Of a stretch of DNA of 64,000 nt, positions 19,374-28,492 are shown piece after piece. The stretch spans positions 2,640,561 through 2,704,560 of the forward strand of contig NZ_KB912942.1 in NCBI RefSeq assembly GCF_000383915.1, given 5' to 3'. The position numbers and the translations under genes are program-made. Origin of the DNA: Amycolatopsis benzoatilytica AK 16/65. Lineage in GTDB: Bacteria; Actinomycetota; Actinomycetes; Mycobacteriales; Pseudonocardiaceae. Under the pieces are notes generated by a model that was not told the origin of the DNA, did no database searches, and saw only the letters and a list, made by a program, of their open reading frames with translations. Position 1 is the first letter of the stretch, and each line of letters starts with the position of its first letter.

Positions 19374-20447
19374 TCACCGGTTGAAGACATCCAGTCCGAA
19401 CGCGGTCACGCCGCTGCTCGCCGCGTATCCCAGCCGGGACAGTCCGAACTGGTTCTCGATGCTGGCCAGCAGGCTGTAATGGTTGTACGGACGGTCGTTC
19501 CAGCTGCCGGGCGCGGTGTATTTCGAGAGCACCAACGCTCCGGTGCGGCCGCCGCCGAGCCCGGTGATCCCGGGCAGCGGGGCGTTCGGGCCGGGGCCTT
19601 CGCCGCAGCACGCGCTGGAGTCCGAACTTGGCCCGTCGGATTCGTCGAAAGCGATCACCAGCATCCCGTCGCGGCCGAAGGCGGGCGACGAGGTGATCTG
19701 CGGGACCCACTGGCGCAGCCAGGCGTCCGCGGAGACCAGGCCGCCGGGTTCCCCGTCCACACAGGGCGCGTCGTGCGCGTCGTGGCACAGGTTCGGCGTG
19801 ATGTAGGTGAGATTCGCCGTTGTCTGCGGCGAGGACAGGTCGCCGGGCAGCGCCGAGAGGTCGACGTCGGCGGCGCACGCCGGGGTGTCGATCACCGAAT
19901 GGAAGTAGACGAACGGGTTGTGCCGGGCCGCGTACTGGTCGCCGACCTTGGCCTTCTGCGTGTCGTCGACCGCGCCGATCGCCGGGTGGCGGCACGAGGT
20001 GCCCATGTCCTCGAGGTACGCCTTCCAGGTCAGGCCCGCGGCGGCGAGCTGACCTGGCAGCGTCGGCACGGACGCCGGGTAGACGCAGCCCTGGCCGACC
20101 GCCTGGCCCGGAGCGACCGAGCCGACCTGCTGGAACTCGTCGTAGACCTGGCAGTCCGCCTGCGTTTCGGAATTCGGTCCCTGCCCGGAAATCTGCGCGA
20201 CGTAATTGTCGAGGCTGTTGTGCCCGATCCCGTAGTACTGCGTCAGCAGGACGCCCTGCGCGCGCAGGGTCTGGCTGAGATAGGGCGCGGCCGACCCGGG
20301 GCCCCAGGTCTCGTCGTATCCCTTGTTCTCCAGGTTGATCACGAACACGTGCCCGATCGAGGGCAACGTCGAGGCGGCGCTCGCGGAGCCCGCGACGACG
20401 ACCGAAGCCGCCGCCAGCACGGCCGCGGCCAGGTATTTGCTTCTCAT
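19374..20447 (-). CDS. Secreted phosphoesterase (acid phosphatase/phospholipase C-like)
   Basis: 357 residues from an ATG at 20447 overlapping the previous stop by ATGA. It starts with a Sec signal (MRSKYLAAAVLAAASVVVAGSASA) and belongs to the phosphoesterase family of the alkaline-phosphatase superfamily: HVFVINLENKGYDETWG (metal-binding N and E), HNSLDNYVAQISGQ, LVIAFDESDG and a late YNHYSLLASIE histidine. Several Cys pairs fit an extracellular protein. It is translated with the Tat-exported phospholipase gene upstream, which suggests joint phosphate or lipid scavenging. Confidence 0.85.
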   Translation of the reverse strand: MRSKYLAAAVLAAASVVVAGSASAASTLPSIGHVFVINLENKGYDETWGPGSAAPYLSQTLRAQGVLLTQYYGIGHNSLDNYVAQISGQGPNSETQADCQVYDEFQQVGSVAPGQAVGQGCVYPASVPTLPGQLAAAGLTWKAYLEDMGTSCRHPAIGAVDDTQKAKVGDQYAARHNPFVYFHSVIDTPACAADVDLSALPGDLSSPQTTANLTYITPNLCHDAHDAPCVDGEPGGLVSADAWLRQWVPQITSSPAFGRDGMLVIAFDESDGPSSDSSACCGEGPGPNAPLPGITGLGGGRTGALVLSKYTAPGSWNDRPYNHYSLLASIENQFGLSRLGYAASSGVTAFGLDVFNR

Positions 20448-21697
20448 GGCAGCGTCCAGCCGTTGTCGAGTGCCAGTTCCTTCAGCGCGAGCCACTGCTC
20501 GTAGTCGACGTACTGGCTGAGCGCGCACGGCGTCCCGACCACCTGCGGCACTGGCCAGCGCGGCGCTGTCAGGTCGGGAGGGTTCGAGAAGTCGAGCACT
20601 TCGGCGAGGTTGCGGGCGCCCGCGTCGCGCACGGTCAGCGGCGCCAGATTCCATCGCCACTCCACGGCCTTGAGAACCGAGGTGTGGTCGTAGACGTTGT
20701 GCGCCACGTAACCGCGCCGCGCGCGCGGCGAGATCACCAGGCACGGCACCCGGAAGCCGCGCAGCCCCCAGGCCGGGTTGGCGTCCGGAGCCACCGTGGG
20801 CGGCACATGGTCGAAGAAACCGCCCCACTCGTCGTAGTTGATCACGAGCAGGGTGCGTTCCCAGGCCGGTCCGCCGGTCACCGCGCGGTACACCTCGTCC
20901 AGGAAGGACTGTCCGGCCCGGATGTCGGCGTGCGGGTGGTCGTCGGCGGAGCTGCCCGAACCCTCGTCGAGGAATTTGGGATCCACAAAGGACACCGCGG
21001 GCAGGGCTCCGGTTCCGCAATCGCTCAGGAACTCGGCGTAAGGCCGGCTGATCGGCTGGTACTTCGCGCCCCACAGCGCGGTGAACGGCGTGTCGCAGAA
21101 GTAGTACCGGCCGGTCACGCCGGCCTCGGCCAGCCGGTCCCAGATCGTCGGGAGCGTGGAGACCGTATTCGAGTTGTGGATCCGGTCGGTCTGCGCGGCG
21201 TGCTGGTAGAAGCGGTTCGGGTAGGTCTCGGCCATGATCGCCGAGAAGTAGTTGTCGCAGACCGTCCAGTACGGCGCGGCGCCGCCGTAGAAAGGCAGGT
21301 CCTGCTGTTGGTAGTAACCGATGCTGAACACGTCGTTGCTGCCCGCGCGCAGCCAGCCGTCGCACTGGCCGTTGTTGTACTCGACGCGTCCGCCCTCGAA
21401 GCTGTGGTCCGGGTCCGGATGCGCGCAGCCCTGGAAGTCCTCGAGGTGATAAGTCCGGTGCGCCGCGCCTAAGGAGTCCACATAGGACAAACCGGACTGT
21501 TTGCCGTCGGCTCCGGGAAGCCAGCCGAGGAAATGGTCGAACGAACGGTTTTCCATCATGACCACGACGATGTGGTCGATCCCGGACGATTCAGGCGGCG
21601 GGAGCGGCGAGGACGCGGCTGCCGCCTCGGGCGCCAGCGTCGCGGCGACCGCGGTGGACACGGCGCCGGCGAGGAACTGTCGTCGCGAAGAAGTCAC
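20444..21697 (-). CDS. Tat-exported phospholipase C-type phosphoesterase
   Basis: 417 residues from a GTG at 21697 that places the twin-arginine signal at the N-terminus (SSRRQFLAGAVSTAVAATLAPEAAA). The catalytic core is visible: HIVVVMMENRSFDHFLGW, SAIMAETYPNRFYQHAAQTD, LLVINYDEWGGFFDHVPP and YDHTSVLKAVEWRW. This is the nonspecific phospholipase C/acid phosphatase family found in mycobacteria and streptomycetes. The upstream ribosome-binding site is weak. Its stop overlaps the start of the Sec-exported paralogue. Confidence 0.9.
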   Translation of the reverse strand: MTSSRRQFLAGAVSTAVAATLAPEAAAASSPLPPPESSGIDHIVVVMMENRSFDHFLGWLPGADGKQSGLSYVDSLGAAHRTYHLEDFQGCAHPDPDHSFEGGRVEYNNGQCDGWLRAGSNDVFSIGYYQQQDLPFYGGAAPYWTVCDNYFSAIMAETYPNRFYQHAAQTDRIHNSNTVSTLPTIWDRLAEAGVTGRYYFCDTPFTALWGAKYQPISRPYAEFLSDCGTGALPAVSFVDPKFLDEGSGSSADDHPHADIRAGQSFLDEVYRAVTGGPAWERTLLVINYDEWGGFFDHVPPTVAPDANPAWGLRGFRVPCLVISPRARRGYVAHNVYDHTSVLKAVEWRWNLAPLTVRDAGARNLAEVLDFSNPPDLTAPRWPVPQVVGTPCALSQYVDYEQWLALKELALDNGWTLP

Positions 21698-21862
21698 CCG
21701 GAAGTTGTAGCCCAGCCCCGCGGCCAGGACTATCCCCCGCGGCGAATGTTCAGCACCCGGCAACCTGTCGCGCCGGGCGATCGCGTCCGCGGTGCCGCCG
21801 TGATCGTCCCGAATCAGCCTGATTGCCCCCGGCCGGCCGCGGCGGCTCGGCATACCGCTCCC

Positions 21863-21887
21863 GTTTGCCCAGGCGGAGAACGGGTAC
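21863..21887 (+). promoter_or_regulatory. Stress-sigma (sigma-F/B-type) promoter for the DUF2231 gene
   Basis: GTTT (21863) and GGGTAC (21882) are separated by 15 bases, matching the GTTT-N15-17-GGGTA pattern of actinobacterial sigma-F/sigma-B promoters. The ATG follows 9 bases after the -10 element, so the transcript would have almost no leader. Confidence 0.55.
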
Positions 21888-21896
21888 CGCCCAAGC

Positions 21897-22505
21897 ATGA
21901 CTGCCACCTCGCGAAACCACGGCTCCCAGCGAGAGCAGGCCCCGGTGCAGCGCCTGCTCGAACGCCTCGAAACCGCCGATGCGCTCGACCGGCCCGCCTC
22001 GAAGATCGCCGGCGCGGCGGAACAGTTCCGCGGCCGTCCCGGCCGGATCCTGCGCGGCCAGTGGCTGGGTCACCCGCTGCATCCGGTCGCCGTCACCGCG
22101 CCGATCGGCGCTTGGCTGACGGCTGCGGTATTCGACTGCTTCCCCGGACAGGAGCGCGCGGCGGAGCGCTCCCTCGGGCTCGGCCTCGCCGCCGCGCCCG
22201 CGGCCGCGGTGCTCGGGCTCGCCGACTTCCGCGACCTCGACGCGCGGCAACGACGGGTGGGCCTGCTGCACCTGGCGGCCAACGCTGTCGCGACCAGCCT
22301 GTGCACTGCGTCCTACGTCGCCCGTCGCCGGGGGCGCCTCGGAGCCGGCCGGCTGCTGGCACTTGGCGGGCTGGCCGCCGCGGCTACTGGCGGCGCTCTC
22401 GGCGGCCATCTCTCCTACGCGCTCGGCGCGGGCGTGTACCGGTGGCAGAACCGGGGACCCGCGCAACGGCCGCAAGAGGTTTCGACGCACGCCAGCGGGG
22501 TATAG
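21897..22505 (+). CDS. DUF2231 membrane protein
   Basis: 202 residues. The motif GHPLHPVAVTAPIGAW and four hydrophobic segments (about residues 66-85, 95-110, 122-140, 148-170) are those of DUF2231, a haem-like or redox-linked small membrane domain often fused to Rieske ferredoxins. Here no Rieske part is present. A sigma-F-type promoter sits just upstream, and a 51-residue protein follows 31 bases later, probably in the same transcript. Function is not established. Confidence 0.75.
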   Translation: MTATSRNHGSQREQAPVQRLLERLETADALDRPASKIAGAAEQFRGRPGRILRGQWLGHPLHPVAVTAPIGAWLTAAVFDCFPGQERAAERSLGLGLAAAPAAAVLGLADFRDLDARQRRVGLLHLAANAVATSLCTASYVARRRGRLGAGRLLALGGLAAAATGGALGGHLSYALGAGVYRWQNRGPAQRPQEVSTHASGV

Positions 22506-22536
22506 CCGGAATCAGGGAAAGCCGTAGGGAGGCACC

Positions 22537-22692
22537 ATGACCCAGGCACCTGAACAACCGCAGCCGCTCCCGCTCGACACGTGGGTCGGCGACCACGACC
22601 CGGCGGACCAGAACTGGCTGGAGCACGGCGACGAGATCCGCCTCGCCGCCCAGCGGGCCGGACGGGAGCGGCAGCAGCCGGAAACCGACTGA
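22537..22692 (+). CDS. Small acidic hypothetical protein (51 aa)
   Basis: An ATG at 22537 follows an excellent GGGAGG ribosome-binding site. The 51-residue product begins MTQAPEQPQPLPL and contains DTWVGDHDPADQNWLEHGDEIRLAAQRAG; it is acidic, soluble and has no Cys. It lies behind the DUF2231 gene and probably shares its stress-type promoter. No family recognised. Confidence 0.55.
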   Translation: MTQAPEQPQPLPLDTWVGDHDPADQNWLEHGDEIRLAAQRAGRERQQPETD

Positions 22693-22699
22693 CCGCGGG

Positions 22700-22996
22700 T
22701 CAGTCGTACTGGACGAACATGGTCGCGCCACCGTCCGCGAAGTTGTCCAGGTCGGCGGCAGCCGCCTGCCCCTCCGGCGAGGAAAGCCCGGCAGCGAGCG
22801 CCTCGGCGGACCGGAACGACAGCTCGGCGAGCAAATAGTAGGGCGGTTCGCCGCCGTCGAGCGCCGCGCACCGCCGGGCGGAGAATCCGGCCAGCTCGGG
22901 CACCTTCTCCACGAGCGGCCGGTGGGTGCGCGCATAGTGTTCGTCGAACGCCGCGGGGTCGCTGGGATGTCCATATGCGACCGTCAGGATGTGCAT
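22700..22996 (-). CDS. EthD-family small protein
   Basis: 98 residues from an ATG at 22996. MHILTVAYGHPSDPAAFDEHYARTHRPLVEKVPELAGF is the EthD signature (conserved tyrosine and histidine of a dimeric ferredoxin-like fold); AAADLDNFADGGATMFVQYD ends the domain. EthD proteins accompany cytochrome P450 systems or act as small lyases and reductases; no partner lies here. It is convergent with the 51-residue gene, with 7 bases between stops, and divergent from the two-component genes. Confidence 0.82.
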   Translation of the reverse strand: MHILTVAYGHPSDPAAFDEHYARTHRPLVEKVPELAGFSARRCAALDGGEPPYYLLAELSFRSAEALAAGLSSPEGQAAAADLDNFADGGATMFVQYD

Positions 22997-23110
22997 GCCG
23001 GATCTCCTTCGTTCGGACGGGCCTGCTCCCACCGTGGCCGCCCGGGCCGCTGCCGTCAATCCGGTCGGCCGGGCTCCGGCATCTCAGTGCCGGGCGCCTA
23101 GACTTCGGCC

Positions 23111-23791
23111 ATGGTGCTGGGCGAGCCGCGGATCCTTGTCGTCGAGGACGCCGAAGCGATCCGGGTTTCGGTGGAAGTCGCGTTGCGGGGAGCGGGCTTC
23201 TCGGTGCGCGCGCTGCCCGACGGCGAGCGGCTCGAAGAAGAACTCGCCCGGTTCCGGCCCGACCTGGTCGTGCTCGACGTGCTGCTTCCCGGCCGCGACG
23301 GGTTCGCGCTGCTGCGGGTCGTCCGGCGGCAATGCGCGGCCGGGGTCCTCATGCTCACCGCGAGGGACGGCGTCGAGGATCGGCTGCGCGGGCTCGGCGA
23401 AGGCGCGGACGACTATCTGGTGAAGCCGTTCGTGCTGGCCGAACTCGTCGCGCGGGTCACCGCGGTGCTGCGCCGGACCGGCCGCACGCGGCCGGCCATC
23501 GAGATCGGCGACCTCGTGGTCGACCTCGACGCCGGGCTGGCGCTGCACCGGGGCACGCGGATCGACCTGACCGTCACTGAGTGGAAGCTGCTGGCCTATC
23601 TCGCCGCCCATCGCGACCGGGTCGTCGGCAAAGCCCAGATCCTCAGCGCGGTGTGGGGCTACGACGAGTACAGCGCGAATCTCGTCGAGGTCAACGTGAG
23701 CACGCTGCGCCGGAAACTCGAAGCGCACGGGCCGCGGCTGCTGCACACCGTGCGCGGGCAGGGCTACGTCCTGGGCGGCGAGCGCCGGTGA
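23111..23791 (+). CDS. OmpR-family response regulator
   Basis: 226 residues: receiver domain with acidic pair ED (about 12-13), phosphoacceptor Asp56 (VVLDVLLPG) and Lys in DDYLVKPF, followed by a winged-helix output domain (LTVTEWKLLAYLAAHRDRVVGKAQILSAVWGY, VNVSTLRRKLE, TVRGQGYVL). The stop overlaps the start of the sensor kinase (GTGA), so the pair is translationally coupled. Targets are unknown. Confidence 0.95.
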   Translation: MVLGEPRILVVEDAEAIRVSVEVALRGAGFSVRALPDGERLEEELARFRPDLVVLDVLLPGRDGFALLRVVRRQCAAGVLMLTARDGVEDRLRGLGEGADDYLVKPFVLAELVARVTAVLRRTGRTRPAIEIGDLVVDLDAGLALHRGTRIDLTVTEWKLLAYLAAHRDRVVGKAQILSAVWGYDEYSANLVEVNVSTLRRKLEAHGPRLLHTVRGQGYVLGGERR

Positions 23792-25101
23792 GCCGGATGA
23801 AGACGACCTCGCTCTACCGCCGGGTCACCGTGACGGCGCTGATCGTGCTGATCGCGGTCCTAGCGCTTGTCGGGTTCGTCGTGTTCGCGGTCTTCCGCTC
23901 CCAGGCCGAGCAGGACGTGAACCGCGTGCTGGCCGGGCGCGTCCAGCTCGCGCAGCAGCTCGCCCGCCAGAACGTGCCCCCGCGCAGTCTGCTGCGCCGG
24001 GTCGAAACGACCGGCGTGCACGGACGGCTCACGTTGCCGGACGGCACGGTCGTCGGGGAACCGGCGCCGCCGCCGGGATCCCGGTTGAAACAGGTCAAGG
24101 CGACGCTGACCGGTCCGGCCCGGATCAACGGCGCGAAACTGACCCTGATCGCGGACGATTCGATCGTGGCGGGTGCCGAGCAGCGGCTGGAGAAGCTGCT
24201 GCTGATCACCGGGCTTTCCGCCATTGTCGCCACCGCTCTGCTGCTGCTCGTCGGCGTCCGGCTGGCACTGGCGCCGCTGGACGCGATGACCCGGCTCGCC
24301 CGCTCGATCGTGTCCGGCGGGCGCGGCGGACGGCTGACTCCTACTCGGGCCAGCACCGAACTGGGCCGGGCCGCGGAGGCATTCGACTCCGCGCTCGATG
24401 CGCTGGAGGGGGCCGAACAGACAGCCCGGGACTCGGAAGAACGGACTCGCCGGTTCGTCGCCGACGCCGCGCACGAACTGCGGACGCCGATCGCCGGCGT
24501 GCAGGCGGCGGCCGAGGCGTTGGTCCAAGCTCCGGGCGATCCGGAGCACACCGCGCAGCTCCAGCTGCTGCTCGCCGGCGAAGCGCGGCGGGCGGGCAAG
24601 CTCGTCAGCGACCTGCTCGACCTCGCCCGGCTCGACGCGGGTGCCGATCTCGTCCGCGAACCGGTCTCGCTGGCCGCGCTGGCCCGGGCACAAGCCGAGC
24701 GGATAGCCCTGCTGGCACCGGAAACCCGGGTCGAAGTGACCGGATTGGACACCATCGTGCTCGGCGACGCGGACCGGCTCACCCAGATCCTGTCCAACGT
24801 GGTCGACAACGCGGTACGGGCGATGCACGGCCAGGGCACCCTCGCCGTGGCCGTCACCGCGGACGGGTGCACCGTGTCCGACACCGGGCCGGGCGTCCCG
24901 GAAGCGCAGCGGGAGCGGATCTTCGACCGGCTCGTCCGGCTCGACGACGCCCGTGGCCGCGACACCGGCGGCTCCGGCCTCGGCCTGCCGATCGCTCGCG
25001 GCTTCGCGCGAGCGCACGGCGGCGACCTCACCTGCCGGGAAGCACCCGGTGGTGGCGCGCAGTTCGTCCTGTCCGGGCTGCAGACGGTCTCAGGCGAGTA
25101 G
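23788..25101 (+). CDS. Sensor histidine kinase
   Basis: 437 residues from a GTG at 23788 (an ATG at 23797 is an alternative). Two membrane segments (about 13-37 and 136-160) enclose a roughly 100-residue extracytoplasmic sensor. A HAMP region precedes the dimerisation helix with His229 (FVADAAHELRTPI). The ATPase has N-box SNVVDNAVRA, GPGVP and GSGLGLPI. It pairs with the preceding OmpR regulator. Its last 12 bases overlap the stop region of the opposite-strand DUF1501 gene. Confidence 0.95.
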   Translation: MSRMKTTSLYRRVTVTALIVLIAVLALVGFVVFAVFRSQAEQDVNRVLAGRVQLAQQLARQNVPPRSLLRRVETTGVHGRLTLPDGTVVGEPAPPPGSRLKQVKATLTGPARINGAKLTLIADDSIVAGAEQRLEKLLLITGLSAIVATALLLLVGVRLALAPLDAMTRLARSIVSGGRGGRLTPTRASTELGRAAEAFDSALDALEGAEQTARDSEERTRRFVADAAHELRTPIAGVQAAAEALVQAPGDPEHTAQLQLLLAGEARRAGKLVSDLLDLARLDAGADLVREPVSLAALARAQAERIALLAPETRVEVTGLDTIVLGDADRLTQILSNVVDNAVRAMHGQGTLAVAVTADGCTVSDTGPGVPEAQRERIFDRLVRLDDARGRDTGGSGLGLPIARGFARAHGGDLTCREAPGGGAQFVLSGLQTVSGE

Positions 25102-26313
25102 ACCGTCGAGGCGGCCGGAGTGGCCGGGCAGGACCCGGCCGGCGTCGGCACCGAGGACCTGCTCCAGCATCGTCGCGTAGACGTCGCGGAAATCGGTGGT
25201 TTCCTTCAGATCGCCGTCGGCCAGGTCGGTCAGGCTCGGCTCGTCGCCGTGGAAGCCGCCGCGCACCCCGTTGCCGAGCACGAAAACCGGTCCGGCGGTG
25301 CCGTGGTCGGTGCCCTCGCTGGCGTTGGCGGTGACCCGGCGGCCGAATTCCGAGTAGACGAGCACGACCGCCTGCTTGCCGCGGTCGGTGCGGCCGAGCC
25401 GCTGCACGAACGGCGTCAACGCTCCGTCCAGCTCGGTCAGCAGGCGCTGTTGAGTGCCGCGCTCGTCGGCGTGCGTGTCGAAACCGCCCAGCGACACCGA
25501 ATACGCACGAGTCGGCACTCCGGCTTCGATCAGCCCGGCGACGACGTCCAGCTGCGCGGCCAGCGCACCGTCCCGGTGACCGTTCTTGGCCTGGTGTGCA
25601 CCCTTGGCCGGATGCGCGGCCGCACCCAGCACCTGCTCGGCCCGGTAGAGGTCCGCGATCGACCGCGCCGCCTTCGCCTGCCAGTAGCCCTCGCCGTTCT
25701 GCGCGGTGCCCAGTGCCTGGAAGGCTTTGCCCAGGGTGCCTTTCGGCACCGTCAAACCGCCGACCGGCATGGACGCCGCGGCGGTCTGGGCACCGGCCAG
25801 CATCGGCGGCAGCACCGGCTCGACCGACAACGCGCGCAACGGGTCGTCGCCCGAAGCGTCGAGCCAGCGGCCGAGCCATCCGGTCGGCACCGGGGTGTCC
25901 GGCGACGCGGTCTGCCAGATCGCCATCGAACGGAAGTGGCTGTGGTCCGGCTTCGGATAGCCGACGCCCCGCACAATCGCCAGCTCCTTGTTGTCCCACA
26001 ACCCTTTCAGCCCCTTCAAACCGGGGTTGAGGCCCAGCCCCTCGCCCAGGTCGAGGACTTCGTCCGGTCGGTAGGCAAGCTCCGGCCGGGCACTCTGGTA
26101 GGCGCGGTCGCTGGCGGGCACGACGGTGTTGAGGCCGTCGTTGCCGCCGTACAGCGTCACGACGACCAGGACGCCGTCCTTCGGGTCGAGCGGGGTCTGC
26201 TGGGCCGCGGACATCAGGTGCGTCCAGTCGACCTGGGTGGCACCGGCCGCGAGCGCTCCGGCGGCCGTCACGCCGCTCGCGAGGAGGAATCGCCGACGAG
26301 TCAGTTTGTTCAT
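25090..26313 (-). CDS. DUF1501 Tat-exported protein
   Basis: 407 residues with a twin-arginine signal (TRRRFLLASGVTAAGALAAGA). The body belongs to DUF1501, sulfatase-like proteins of unknown role: VVTLYGGNDGLNTVVPASD near the N-terminus, and the conserved SEFGRRVTANASEGTDHGTAGPVF-type block near the C-terminus (two short motifs SEFGRR and DHGTAGP). It is always paired with DUF1800, as here (6 bases apart). The tail overlaps the histidine kinase gene on the other strand by 12 bases. Confidence 0.9.
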   Translation of the reverse strand: MNKLTRRRFLLASGVTAAGALAAGATQVDWTHLMSAAQQTPLDPKDGVLVVVTLYGGNDGLNTVVPASDRAYQSARPELAYRPDEVLDLGEGLGLNPGLKGLKGLWDNKELAIVRGVGYPKPDHSHFRSMAIWQTASPDTPVPTGWLGRWLDASGDDPLRALSVEPVLPPMLAGAQTAAASMPVGGLTVPKGTLGKAFQALGTAQNGEGYWQAKAARSIADLYRAEQVLGAAAHPAKGAHQAKNGHRDGALAAQLDVVAGLIEAGVPTRAYSVSLGGFDTHADERGTQQRLLTELDGALTPFVQRLGRTDRGKQAVVLVYSEFGRRVTANASEGTDHGTAGPVFVLGNGVRGGFHGDEPSLTDLADGDLKETTDFRDVYATMLEQVLGADAGRVLPGHSGRLDGLLA

Positions 26314-26319
26314 GCTCTC

Positions 26320-27618
26320 CTACCCACTCACGACGTACTCGGGCGCGCACGCGGCGATAGCCGCCAGCTGCCGGGGATCGTTCGCGACGCCGCCGAGGCA
26401 GGCGCGGGTCCGGTCGGACCATCCGTCGACGCCCAGCAGGTCGCCGATCGCGGCAGGCTTGTCCTGCGCTTTCGCCACCGAGCCGAGGTCGGCGTGCTGG
26501 GCGACCAGCTGCGCCAGGTGCAGCCGGGCCAGCCCGGCCGACGTCGTCAGCCAAGCGCCGCCGGCCGCCCAGCCGCCCACGCTCGGCGGCTCGAACGGCA
26601 GTTGGCCCATCCCCCGCAGCCCGGTCAGCAGCTGTTTCCCGGTCTTGGCGTCCATCGCCGACGGCCGCACCCGCAGCGCGCGCAGCAGTCCGGCCAGCCA
26701 TTCCACCGGCTGCTTGACCAGGGACGTCGCCGAGTCGTGGAACGCGTCCTCCTTGACCAGCGCGGTCAGCAGAGACCGGATGTCGCGGCTGGGGCCGTAG
26801 GCGGCGACCATCCGGGCCAGCGCGTCCGCGGTCGGCGGGGTCGCCGAGACGAGCCGGAACCAGAGCCGGCCGACCACGAACGGAGCCGAGGAGGGCCGGG
26901 ACAGCACGAGGTCGACGAACGAGGGCGCATCGAAGTTCGCGGTCTGGCCGAGGATGGTCTTCGGGGTCGTGTCGTGCCGGCGGGCCGTCAGGCGAGCTGC
27001 GGGGTTCTCGCGGGTCGCGGTCCATCCGGTGAGGGCGCGCGCGGCTTCCCGGACGTCGGTCTCGCTGTAGTTCCCTACGCCGAGGGTGAACAGCTCCATG
27101 AACTCGCGCGCCAGGTTTTCGTTCGGCTTGCCGGCTTTGTTGCTGTTGCCGTCCAGCCACAGCAGCATCGCCGGGTCGGTGATCATCGCGTGCGCCAGCT
27201 GGGTGAAGCTGCCCATGCCGAGCGTGCGCAAGGTCTGGTTCTGCGTGAGCATCAGCCGCGGGCTGCGCACCTTTTGCTCGCTGGTCGCGAAGTGCCCGTG
27301 CCAGAACCAGGTCAGCCGCTCGACCACGGGCAGGTCGGCGGCCGCCATCCGGTCCAGCCACCAGAGCGCGGCGTGCGAAGCCTGCGCTTGAAGTTGCTGC
27401 GCGGCTTGGGCTTTCGCTGTTTTGTCCGCCTTCGCGGGCCGCTGCGGCGGTGCGCCGACGTCCGGCATCGGCGTCGCCTGGGCACCCGCGTCCGGCCCGG
27501 CGGACAGCAGCCGGGCCGTGGTCGCGGCGAACCCGGCGTCGAGATCTCCCGGCCGAGGACCGAACCCCAGCCGATCGTGCAGACGCCGCACCGCCGCGCG
27601 CTCGGAAATGACCGCCAT
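26320..27618 (-). CDS. DUF1800 protein
   Basis: 432 residues with the DUF1800 hallmarks RLGFGPRPGDLD near the N-terminus, LTWFWHGHFATSEQKV in the middle and NENLAREFMELFTLGVGNYSE. It is alpha-helical without a clear signal peptide. DUF1800 and DUF1501 genes form a widespread pair of unknown function. The downstream DUF1501 start is 6 bases away, so the two are one transcription unit. Confidence 0.88.
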   Translation of the reverse strand: MAVISERAAVRRLHDRLGFGPRPGDLDAGFAATTARLLSAGPDAGAQATPMPDVGAPPQRPAKADKTAKAQAAQQLQAQASHAALWWLDRMAAADLPVVERLTWFWHGHFATSEQKVRSPRLMLTQNQTLRTLGMGSFTQLAHAMITDPAMLLWLDGNSNKAGKPNENLAREFMELFTLGVGNYSETDVREAARALTGWTATRENPAARLTARRHDTTPKTILGQTANFDAPSFVDLVLSRPSSAPFVVGRLWFRLVSATPPTADALARMVAAYGPSRDIRSLLTALVKEDAFHDSATSLVKQPVEWLAGLLRALRVRPSAMDAKTGKQLLTGLRGMGQLPFEPPSVGGWAAGGAWLTTSAGLARLHLAQLVAQHADLGSVAKAQDKPAAIGDLLGVDGWSDRTRACLGGVANDPRQLAAIAACAPEYVVSG

Positions 27619-27701
27619 GCACCGATCATCGGGAGCGGTCCGGCGGATTGCCAGCTGCCAGGCGCTTCCTTAAGCGGACCCACAGCTTGCCGGCGCGGGC
27701 C

Positions 27702-28205
27702 TCAGCCCAGTGCGTCGCGCAGCAGGCGAACCGCCTTCGGCCCGACGCCGTGCAGCGCGAGGAGTTCGGCGTCCGGCCGCTCGGCGATCTGAGCGAGCGT
27801 GGTGATCCCGGCCCCGTGGAGCGCGCGGGTGGCCGGGCTGCCGATCGCCTTGGGCAGGTCGCCGACTTCTCCCGCCACCGCCAGCCCGGCCGCCGCCACC
27901 GGCGCGGCCAGGCGTTTCGGCGCGCGAGACAGCCACGCCCGGCGCACCCAGTGGTTCAGCTCCTGGCCGTTGAGGTCCGCGATCGGGAGCCGGACCCCGG
28001 CGCGGGAAACCCGGCGCGCGCTCGCATGCGCCGAATGCGCCTCGTCCGCGTCCGACGCAGTCATCCGCAGCACGACTTGCCGATCCGGCCGCAGGGCGGC
28101 GAACTCCTTGCCCTGCACGGTGAACGAGACCGTGCCGCCGTCCGCGGCCTCGGCCGTTTCCGGATAGGACAGTGCCGTCCTGCGCAGCTGGGCCAGCGAG
28201 GTCAT
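27702..28205 (-). CDS. MmcQ/YjbR-like protein with C-terminal helix-hairpin-helix
   Basis: 167 residues from an ATG at 28205. The first about 110 residues (LRRTALSYPETAEAADGGTVSFTVQGKEFAALR) look like the MmcQ/YjbR DNA-binding fold; the last 60 form a helix-hairpin-helix (GAGITTLAQIAERPDAELLALHGVGPKAVRLLRDAL). A sequence-nonspecific DNA-binding role is likely. A GNAT gene lies upstream on the same strand after a 287-base gap. Function unknown. Confidence 0.7.
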   Translation of the reverse strand: MTSLAQLRRTALSYPETAEAADGGTVSFTVQGKEFAALRPDRQVVLRMTASDADEAHSAHASARRVSRAGVRLPIADLNGQELNHWVRRAWLSRAPKRLAAPVAAAGLAVAGEVGDLPKAIGSPATRALHGAGITTLAQIAERPDAELLALHGVGPKAVRLLRDALG

Positions 28206-28492
28206 AAGGCCAGGTTGGCACGGCCTGGCCGCCACGGCCATCTCGGAGTGGCTCGGACCGCTCCCAGGAAGCCGAACACCGCTGCGCACGAGCTGCTCGA
28301 CGCCGGGGACCAGCACGTCGTCCTGCCCGGTGAGGAACCGCGTGGGCGCGGACGGGACGGCGCGGGCCGCCTGCGCCCGCTGCAACCGTTCGCCGCGGTC
28401 GATCTCGCGGCGGCCCGGGGCGGCTGTCGAACGGGCTGTCCGCGGCGGACCCGCTGACTGCGGCGATCGCGGGCATGGTCTCCGCCGGACCG
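28206..28492. other. Intergenic stretch without a recognisable gene
   Basis: 287 bases between the MmcQ-like and GNAT genes. Frames are open on both strands but have no start with a ribosome-binding site and read as Arg/Ala-rich low-complexity peptide. It may be decayed coding sequence; no terminator or repeat was seen. Confidence 0.4.

Noticed and set aside
28206..28492. Possible extra gene between the MmcQ-like and GNAT genes
   Set aside because: Open frames lack start signals and show no recognisable domain on either strand.
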